A model generated the notes under the pieces. It saw only the letters and a list, made by a program, of their open reading frames with translations. It was not told the origin of the DNA and ran no database searches. Shown here in pieces: positions 4,727 to 9,629 of a DNA stretch of 9,629 nt; position 1 is the first letter of the stretch; every line of letters begins with the position of its first letter. The DNA lies in contig CANDCW010000084.1 of the NCBI GenBank assembly GCA_947383275.1, positions 1 through 9,629 on the forward strand, in the 5' to 3' direction. Made by a program: the position numbers and the translations under genes. The DNA is from an uncultured Bacillota bacterium (lineage in GTDB: Bacteria; Bacillota; Clostridia; Oscillospirales; Oscillospiraceae).

Positions 4727-5474
4727 CTTTGAAAACATTGAAGATCACCTTTTGGATAGAGGATGGGGTTTGCAGGAAGTCGGTTACAGTTTTAACCGCG
4801 ATTTCGGCGGCTTCCCGGTTGGGAAAGTGGAATTCCCCGGTGGAAATACAGCAGAACGCCACGCTCGCCAATCCGTGTACTGCCGCCAGTTCCAGACAGG
4901 AACGGTAGCAGGATGCCAATTCTTCCCGGTCCCTGGCGGTAACATGTCCCTGGACAATGGGGCCGACGGTGTGCAGAACATATTGGGCAGGGAGGTTATA
5001 CCCTTTTGTCAGCTTGGCCCGGCCTGCGGGTTCCGGGCAGCCTTGGCCTTGCATGATTTGATTACATTCGTCCCGCAGCTGGAGGCCTGCTGTTGAATGG
5101 ATGGCGTTGTCAATACATCCGTGGCAGGGACAGAAACAGCCCAGCAGGGCGGAGTTGGCGGCGTTGACGATCGCGTCCACGTTCAATCGGGTAATATCCC
5201 CTCGCCAAATCGCTATCTGCGGATGACCGCTGACGGTGGGCAGCGTTATTCCATCCACAACGCCCTTGTTATCCCGTTCGGCAGACAGAAGTTCGTCCTG
5301 CATAGCAAGAAATTCCTGTTTCAGCGGCATGGGCGGGCGGACGTTCATCAGGTTGCGAAGCAGCCTCCGCTGGCCGGCTGTGTCTTGGGAAAATTCCCGT
5401 GCCTGCAGCTGGTATTCGGGCATTTCTGCCAGCAGCATATCGTTCAATGCGCGAATCGCTGTCAAATGATCCAT
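4662..5474 (-). CDS. Zinc-type macrodomain protein-ADP-ribose hydrolase
   Basis: A 270-residue cytoplasmic macrodomain enzyme of the zinc-dependent class found with SirTM in Staphylococcus, Streptococcus and Clostridia. It is expected to remove mono-ADP-ribose from proteins. An N-terminal helical extension (1-85, with RPPMPLKQEFLAMQDELL) is usual for this class. The macrodomain follows: RGDITRLNVDAIVNAANSAL at 91-110 binds ADP-ribose. CFCPCHGCIDNAIHSTAG at 113-130 holds Cys/His residues consistent with the zinc site. HTVGPIV lies at 168-174 and the phosphate loop CISTGEFHFPN at 209-219. Length is normal. The ATG at 5474 follows AAAGGAGG by 7 nt. A large hairpin (5493-5526) lies just upstream and an intrinsic terminator downstream. 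Its usual sirtuin partner is only a stub, leaving an orphan eraser without its likely writer nearby. No clear promoter was found. Confidence 0.9.
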   Translation of the reverse strand: MDHLTAIRALNDMLLAEMPEYQLQAREFSQDTAGQRRLLRNLMNVRPPMPLKQEFLAMQDELLSAERDNKGVVDGITLPTVSGHPQIAIWRGDITRLNVDAIVNAANSALLGCFCPCHGCIDNAIHSTAGLQLRDECNQIMQGQGCPEPAGRAKLTKGYNLPAQYVLHTVGPIVQGHVTARDREELASCYRSCLELAAVHGLASVAFCCISTGEFHFPNREAAEIAVKTVTDFLQTPSSIQKVIFNVFKDADKQIYQKLLGPSTAVEAAR

Positions 5475-5492
5475 TGTATTTCCTCCTTTAGC

Positions 5493-5526
5493 GGGCCTCC
5501 CTCTGGATTTTGCCGGAGGGAGGCCC
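5493..5526 (-). repeat. 14-bp hairpin immediately before the macrodomain ribosome binding site
   Basis: GGGCCTCCCTC (5493-5503) and GAGGGAGGCCC (5516-5526) are perfectly complementary; TGG/CCG extends the stem to 14 bp (one T-G pair) with loop ATTTTG. On the minus strand it begins 9 nt after the stop of a remnant frame (5536) and ends 7 nt before AAAGGAGG. It has no T-run on either strand. It may be the stem of a former terminator, or a leader structure: its CCTCC could pair with the ribosome binding site. Confidence 0.7.
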
Positions 5527-5535
5527 TGTGCGTAA

Positions 5536-5664
5536 TCAGCTGAAGAAAAATCCTGCGGTCATGTTCAGGTAGTTTTCCCCGCCGTAGGCCAGATACTTGT
5601 TCAGTGCGGCTACGCTGGCGGTGAAGCATGGAGACTCAATAGCCACAAATTTCCCGGCTTTTTT
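5536..5664 (-). pseudogene. Unrecognised C-terminal gene fragment
   Basis: On the minus strand about 43 codons ending at TGA 5538-5536 look like a protein C-terminus (KFVAIESPCFTASVAALNKY, then LAYGGENYLNMTAGFFFS). The GC-rich composition and wobble pattern match coding DNA here, whereas the same frame further upstream (5665-5928) runs antisense through an HxlR remnant and AT-rich DNA and looks random. I do not recognise the family. HxlR regulators are often divergent from a flavin- or NADPH-dependent oxidoreductase, so this could be what remains of the HxlR target; that is a guess. A strong hairpin follows the stop. Confidence 0.35.
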
Positions 5665-5671
5665 CTCTAAC

Positions 5672-5701
5672 TTAACTCCGAAATGAGAGATACAGTAAAA
5701 T
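5672..5701 (+). promoter_or_regulatory. Possible promoter for the HxlR remnant
   Basis: TTAACT (5672-5677), an 18-bp spacer and TAAAAT (5696-5701) precede the HxlR-like remnant, whose AGGAGG is at 5730-5735. The -10 is good, the -35 only fair. Confidence 0.35.
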
Positions 5702-5737
5702 AAGGCAGTACAGCATTTTAGAAACAAACAGGAGGAT

Positions 5738-5875
5738 ATGATGGTGGAGGCAAAGGCTTTGCCCGCCTGCCCGGTGGAAACAACGTTAACACTGATCAGC
5801 GATAAATGGAAGGTGCTGCTTTTTGTCTGGACTAGGCTATCAGGTACTGCTAGATTTGTTTTTGCTTTACAATAG
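5738..5875 (+). pseudogene. Truncated HxlR-family transcription regulator
   Basis: A 45-codon frame follows AGGAGG (5730-5735). ATG at 5741 or GTG at 5744 fits the spacing better than the first ATG at 5738. It reads ALPACPVETTLTLISDKWKV, then LLFVWTRLSGTARF, and stops at TAG 5873-5875. CPVExTLxLIxxKWKVLIL...LxxGTxRFxEL is the start of the HxlR (DUF24) winged-helix domain, with the conserved Cys that senses oxidants or electrophiles in several members. Normal length is 100-120 residues; the recognition helix and wing are missing and the last residues have drifted. Hence a remnant, unlikely to bind DNA. Confidence 0.65.
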
Positions 5876-5884
5876 TAGTATACT
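5856..5884 (+). promoter_or_regulatory. Candidate promoter for the MBL-CHASE2-cyclase gene
   Basis: TTGTTT (5856-5861), 17 bp and TATACT (5879-5884) predict a start near 5891, giving a leader of about 67 nt. The -10 lies in a 10-bp palindrome TAGTATACTA (5876-5885), which could be a regulator site. The -35 is weak. Confidence 0.4.
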
Positions 5885-5957
5885 AATTTCATAAAAACTG
5901 CATAGCTAGTTACATTTTGACTAAACATGAGCTGATACGGATAGGAGAGGAATTCAA

Positions 5958-8237
5958 ATGGAGAGAAATTGGGTGGTGACTGTCTGGGGAGTTCGCGGGG
6001 CGGTTCCCAGGGCGGAGGCGGATTTTAAAGAATACGGCGGGAATACCTCTTGTATCTGTGCGGACTGCGGAGGCGAGCTGGTGGTGTTTGACGCCGGCAG
6101 CGGCATTGTCCGGTTGGGGGAGGCGCTGGCCAGGCAGGACAGGCCCAAGCGGGTCCATATCTTAATCAGCCATATGCACTTGGATCATATCCTGGGCCTG
6201 CCGGGTTTTTCCCTGCTCCATGACCGTAAGGCGGAAATCCACCTCTACGGAGAGGCGCGGGAGGGCGTGAGCTTCCGGAGCCAGTTGGAACGCTTTTTGG
6301 GGCCGCCCTACTGGCCGCTGGGCCTGAAAGATTTTCGGGCTGGCATTGCAGTTCACGAGATTGGGCCGGATGAGAGGTTCTCTCCGGTTGATGGACTGAC
6401 TGTGTCCACCTTGCGGGGAAATCATCCCAACCAGAGTCTGCTGTATCGCCTGGACGGGATGGGCAGAAGTGTGGTTTATGCCCTGGATTGCGAAATGAAC
6501 CCATCTATGGAATCCCGGCTGGCCCGGTTTGCACAAAATTGCTCTCTGCTCATTTGGGATGCCAATTTCATTCAGGCGGATCTGAAACCGGGCTGGGGGC
6601 ATTCCACCTGGGAGCAGGGAGCCGCGCTACGGGAGGCAGCCAACGCGAAGATGGCGCTTATGATCCACTTTTCCCATACGTATACGGATCAATTTTTACA
6701 AGAACAGGAGCGGCTTGCCAGGAATCGGGATACCGCTCTCTGTTTTGCAAAAGAGGGAATGGACCAGCGGGCGGTGGATGAGATCGGCCCCTACCAGCAG
6801 TGGGGCCGGGACGTGATTGCCATGGCGATTGAGGCGCTGAACGAGTCGGAAGACTGCCGGCCCGCCGCCATTGCCCTGGACATACTCTATGTGGGAGAAA
6901 CCGACCCGGAGGCGGACGAGTGGCTGGCGGAGGCCGCTGGCGCTTACGGAAACGTCATTACCGCCTGCGCCGCCCAGTTTGACGCCACCTTTGTGGAGTA
7001 TGCGCCGGGCAAATTCTACCGGGAGCGTTTTGCCGTCCTAGGCTTTGAGGAGCCCTACGGCGCCCTGCGGGAGGCAACCGGGCAAGGCCATATCAACGCC
7101 ATGCTGGACACAGACGGCATCCTGCGGCACCATATGCTGTACATCACCCTGCCTGACGGTACGCAAGTGCCTTCCCTGGCGCTGGCTGCGGCAGAGAAGT
7201 ACCGGGCCTTTCATGGCCTGGCTCCGGTCGATCCCCCGCCCACCGATGGAAACGGCTTCTGGTATGTCCCGTTCACCGGCATACCCGGGGACTTTGACGG
7301 GGGAATCTCGGTGGCAGACCTGTTGGAAGGGAATATCCCTGCGGAGGAGTTTGCGGGAAAGATTGTGCTGATCGGCCCCTATACCACTGGCCTGCAGGAC
7401 AGCTACGTCACATCGGCCGATCACACCCGGCCGATGTACGGCGTGGAGTATCAGGCCAATGCCATTCAAGCGATGCTGTGGGGAGAACCCAAGCGGGAGG
7501 TAAGCGACGCGCCTCAGCTGGCCGTTTTGTTTGCTCTGCTCCTGGCCGCTTTCGCCGGCTTTTGGCGGAGGAGAGTGCGCCTTTCCACAGCGCTGTGGGT
7601 CATTTTGTGCGCCGGCTGGCCGCTGCTGTGCCGGGTGCTGTATAACCGGGGGCTTGTCCTGCGCCTCATGTGGGTTCCCATTGGGGTTACGGTCCTATAT
7701 GTGGGCTGTATCGCCTACAACTATATCCAGTCCGCGCTGGAAAAACGCCGGGTGACAAACACCTTCAAACGCTATGTGGCGCCGGAAATTGTCAATGAGC
7801 TGCTGAAAGAGGGGCCCGAGGCCCTGGAGCTGGGCGGAAGGCTGACCAACATTGCAGTGCTGTTTGTGGATGTGAGGGGTTTTACCACCATGTCTGAGCA
7901 GCTTCAGCCCGGGCAGGTGGTGGAGATCCTGAACCGCTATCTCAGGCTGATCTCAGACTGCATTTTGAGAAACAGGGGGACCTTGGACAAATTTGTAGGC
8001 GATGCTGTTGTGGGCAACATCGGCTCCCCCCAGCGTATGGATTATACCGCCATTGGCGACACAGTGAACACCGCAGCTAGGCTGGAGGCCAACGCGCCCG
8101 GCGGGACCATTTACATCTCCCGGGCAGTGGCAGACCGCCTGGAGGGGCGTATTAAGGTCACGTCTCTGGGAGAAAGCATTAAATTAAAGGGAAAGGCGGA
8201 GGGATTTGAGGTTCTAATTTTGGATGAGATACTGTGA
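5958..8237 (+). CDS. Fusion of MBL-fold hydrolase with truncated CHASE2-class III adenylate/guanylate cyclase
   Basis: A 759-residue open frame starting at ATG 5958 behind AGGAGAGG. Residues 1-268 are a metallo-beta-lactamase-fold hydrolase of the phosphodiesterase-like group (GVRGAVP; GGNTSC; metal motif HMHLDH at 72-77; H156; D177; H237), which would normally be a separate protein. Residues about 269-505 are a CHASE2 sensor (GPYQQWGRD; ALDILYVGE; GKIVLIGPYTTGLQDSY; PMYGVEYQANAIQ) that lacks its usual N-terminal membrane helix and first strand. Three membrane helices follow (about 520-536, 543-561, 568-590), then a linker and a class III cyclase domain (630-759). D638, K678, D682, N704 and R708 are present, but D682 runs straight into AVVGNIGS where about 60 residues normally intervene. 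The frame is open throughout. Cyclase activity is doubtful; the MBL part could still work. Topology without helix 1 is unclear. Confidence 0.75.
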   Translation: MERNWVVTVWGVRGAVPRAEADFKEYGGNTSCICADCGGELVVFDAGSGIVRLGEALARQDRPKRVHILISHMHLDHILGLPGFSLLHDRKAEIHLYGEAREGVSFRSQLERFLGPPYWPLGLKDFRAGIAVHEIGPDERFSPVDGLTVSTLRGNHPNQSLLYRLDGMGRSVVYALDCEMNPSMESRLARFAQNCSLLIWDANFIQADLKPGWGHSTWEQGAALREAANAKMALMIHFSHTYTDQFLQEQERLARNRDTALCFAKEGMDQRAVDEIGPYQQWGRDVIAMAIEALNESEDCRPAAIALDILYVGETDPEADEWLAEAAGAYGNVITACAAQFDATFVEYAPGKFYRERFAVLGFEEPYGALREATGQGHINAMLDTDGILRHHMLYITLPDGTQVPSLALAAAEKYRAFHGLAPVDPPPTDGNGFWYVPFTGIPGDFDGGISVADLLEGNIPAEEFAGKIVLIGPYTTGLQDSYVTSADHTRPMYGVEYQANAIQAMLWGEPKREVSDAPQLAVLFALLLAAFAGFWRRRVRLSTALWVILCAGWPLLCRVLYNRGLVLRLMWVPIGVTVLYVGCIAYNYIQSALEKRRVTNTFKRYVAPEIVNELLKEGPEALELGGRLTNIAVLFVDVRGFTTMSEQLQPGQVVEILNRYLRLISDCILRNRGTLDKFVGDAVVGNIGSPQRMDYTAIGDTVNTAARLEANAPGGTIYISRAVADRLEGRIKVTSLGESIKLKGKAEGFEVLILDEIL

Positions 8238-8289
8238 AGTGGCAGCTTATAATATTTTGCATTTGAATGACGCGATGTCTACGTCAAAA

Positions 8290-8336
8290 GACAGCAAGGA
8301 CCGGCGCAGCTTAATGCCGCGCCGGTCCTTGCTGTC
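8290..8336. terminator. Bidirectional intrinsic terminator between cyclase fusion and enolase
   Basis: A perfect 18-bp inverted repeat, GACAGCAAGGACCGGCGC (8290-8307) and its exact complement (8319-8336), with an 11-nt loop. On the plus strand AATATTTT follows; on the minus strand TTTTGACG follows. It sits between convergent genes, 52 bp after the cyclase stop and about 50 bp after the enolase stop, and can serve both. Confidence 0.85.
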
Positions 8337-8385
8337 AATATTTTCTGGCGCTGCCGGCCTATAGCAGGCAGTGGCTTTTTTCGGT

Positions 8386-9629
8386 TCAGCGCAGGTTGAA
8401 GAAAGCCTTCATGCCGGGATACTCGGCAATGTCGCCCAGCTCCTCCTCAATGCGGAGCAGCTGATTGTATTTAGCAACACGGTCGGTGCGGCTGGGGGCG
8501 CCGGTCTTGATCTGACCGGCGTTGAGGGCTACGGCGATGTCGGCGATGGTGGCGTCCTCGGTCTCGCCGGAGCGGTGGGACACAATGGCGGTATAGCCGG
8601 CCCGGTTGGCCATTTGGATGGCGTCCAGGGTCTCAGTGAGGGTGCCGATCTGGTTGACCTTAATCAGGATGGCGTTACCCACCTTCTTCTCAATGCCGGT
8701 GGCCAGACGGGACACGTTGGTAACAAACAGGTCGTCGCCAACCAGCTGAACCTTGTCGCCAATGGCCTTGGTCAGCATAGCCCAGCCCTCCCAGTCGGTC
8801 TCGGCCATGCCGTCCTCCAGGGAGATAATGGGGTAAGTGTCGGCAAACTTCTTCCACATGTTCACCAGCTGCTGCTGGGTCAGCTTCTTGTTGCTCTTGG
8901 GCTGGATATAGCACTTCTGCTCATCGTCCCACCACTCGGAGGAGGCGGCGTCAATGGCAATCTTAAAGTCTTCGCCGGGCTTATAGCCGGCCTTCTCGAT
9001 GGCCTCTACAATGACCTTCAGGGCGTCTTCATCCTTCTTCAGGTTAGGAGCATAGCCGCCCTCGTCGCCCACGCCGGCAGCGGGGGTGCCGTTCTCCTTC
9101 AGGACGGTCTTCAGGGTGTGGAAAACCTCGGCGCAGCGGCGCAGAGCCTCGCGGAAAGAGGGGGCGGAGACAGGCATAATCATGAACTCCTGGATCTCCA
9201 CGTTGTTGGTGGCGTGGGCGCCGCCGTTGAGGATGTTCATCATGGGCACAGGCAGCTGCTTGGCGTTGACGCCGCCAATATAGTTGTACAGAGAGGTGCC
9301 CAGAGCAGCGGCAGCGGCCTTGGCGCAGGCCAGAGAAGCGCCAAGAATGGCGTTAGCGCCCAGACGGTCTTTATTGGCGGTGCCATCCAGGTCGATGAGC
9401 ATTTTATCAATGGCAGTCTGGTCCAGCACATTGGTGCCAATCAGGGCCTCGGCAATTTCAGTGTTGACGCTTTCCACAGCCTTCAGCACGCCCTTGCCCA
9501 TATAGCGGCTCTTGTCGCCGTCACGCAGCTCGCAAGCCTCATAGATGCCGGTAGAAGCGCCCGAGGGCACGGCAGCGCGGCCCATGGTGCCGTCTTCCAG
9601 ATAGACCTCAACCTCTACGGTGGGATTGC
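8386..9629 (-). CDS. eno: Enolase (phosphopyruvate hydratase), 5' end outside window
   Basis: Glycolytic enzyme converting 2-phosphoglycerate to phosphoenolpyruvate, cytoplasmic, Mg-dependent. 413 codons are visible; the frame continues upstream of the Met at 9585 (NPTVEVEVYLEDGT precedes it), so about 15-20 N-terminal residues lie outside. Numbering from that internal Met: mobile loop SGASTG at 8-13; GDEGGYAPN at 173-181 with the general acid/base Glu; Mg ligands D212 (IAIDAASSE), E257 (SLEDGMAE) and D285 (VGDDLF); the enolase signature ILIKVNQIGTLTET at 306-319 with catalytic K309; SHRSGET at 336-342; and K360 before TGAPSR. All key residues are present and length fits the usual 425-435 residues, so the gene is intact in the window. 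It converges with the cyclase fusion on a shared terminator. Start and promoter are not visible. Confidence 0.97.
   Translation of the reverse strand, partial: NPTVEVEVYLEDGTMGRAAVPSGASTGIYEACELRDGDKSRYMGKGVLKAVESVNTEIAEALIGTNVLDQTAIDKMLIDLDGTANKDRLGANAILGASLACAKAAAAALGTSLYNYIGGVNAKQLPVPMMNILNGGAHATNNVEIQEFMIMPVSAPSFREALRRCAEVFHTLKTVLKENGTPAAGVGDEGGYAPNLKKDEDALKVIVEAIEKAGYKPGEDFKIAIDAASSEWWDDEQKCYIQPKSNKKLTQQQLVNMWKKFADTYPIISLEDGMAETDWEGWAMLTKAIGDKVQLVGDDLFVTNVSRLATGIEKKVGNAILIKVNQIGTLTETLDAIQMANRAGYTAIVSHRSGETEDATIADIAVALNAGQIKTGAPSRTDRVAKYNQLLRIEEELGDIAEYPGMKAFFNLR

Noticed and set aside
5536..5928. A 130-codon minus-strand gene
   Set aside because: Only the last 43 or so codons look coding; the upstream part is antisense to the HxlR remnant and AT-rich intergenic DNA and has no ribosome binding site.
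8690..8914. Short minus-strand frame inside enolase
   Set aside because: It is an out-of-frame shadow of the enolase coding sequence.

Overview
The window (about 9.6 kb, GC-rich, strong AGGAGG-type ribosome binding sites) looks like the chromosome of a low-to-mid-GC-ancestry but GC-rich Clostridia member, most likely Oscillospiraceae-like (Flavonifractor/Lawsonibacter type). This is inferred from the lysine riboswitch, the clostridial style of the transporter, ferritin-like, macrodomain and CHASE2-cyclase proteins, and Gram-positive promoters. No mobile-element genes, tRNA, rRNA or CRISPR arrays are visible.

Layout. Positions 1-1991 (minus strand): an NhaC-superfamily transporter running off the left edge, preceded by a complete control region (sigma70-type promoter, lysine riboswitch aptamer, intrinsic terminator, second hairpin, ribosome binding site), and a PaaI-like hotdog thioesterase with its own promoter. 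The riboswitch makes the transporter a probable lysine carrier rather than a plain Na+/H+ antiporter. Positions 2120-3945 (plus strand): a proline/cysteine-rich protein with a ferritin-like domain whose iron ligands are mostly lost, then an intact monoacylglycerol-lipase-type alpha/beta hydrolase.

Positions 3946-5957 form a gene graveyard around one intact gene. On the minus strand, a frameshifted N-terminal piece of a choloylglycine-hydrolase/penicillin-V-acylase family enzyme is joined to a C-terminal piece of a MATE efflux pump. They lie under a promoter with the 19-bp spacer and internal dyad typical of MerR regulation. Divergent to them is a 25-codon MerR N-terminal remnant. Next is an intact zinc-type macrodomain ADP-ribosylhydrolase whose expected partner, a class M sirtuin, survives only as a 33-codon stub cut off at its GAGA motif. 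Upstream lie an unrecognised C-terminal fragment and a 45-codon HxlR regulator remnant.

Positions 5958-8237 hold a single long open frame joining a nearly complete metallo-beta-lactamase-fold hydrolase to a CHASE2 domain that lacks its first membrane helix, three membrane helices and a class III nucleotide cyclase domain. The cyclase core lacks about 60 internal residues, although both metal-binding Asp and the NxxxR pair remain. A perfect 18-bp inverted repeat then separates this gene from convergent enolase (minus strand, 5' end outside the window).

The main point of interest is the concentration of truncations and joins between about 4.0 and 8.2 kb: at least five remnants plus a doubly deleted but still open signalling gene. 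This could be real deletion-driven decay of accessory and stress/signalling loci, or in part an assembly artefact; junction-spanning reads would decide.
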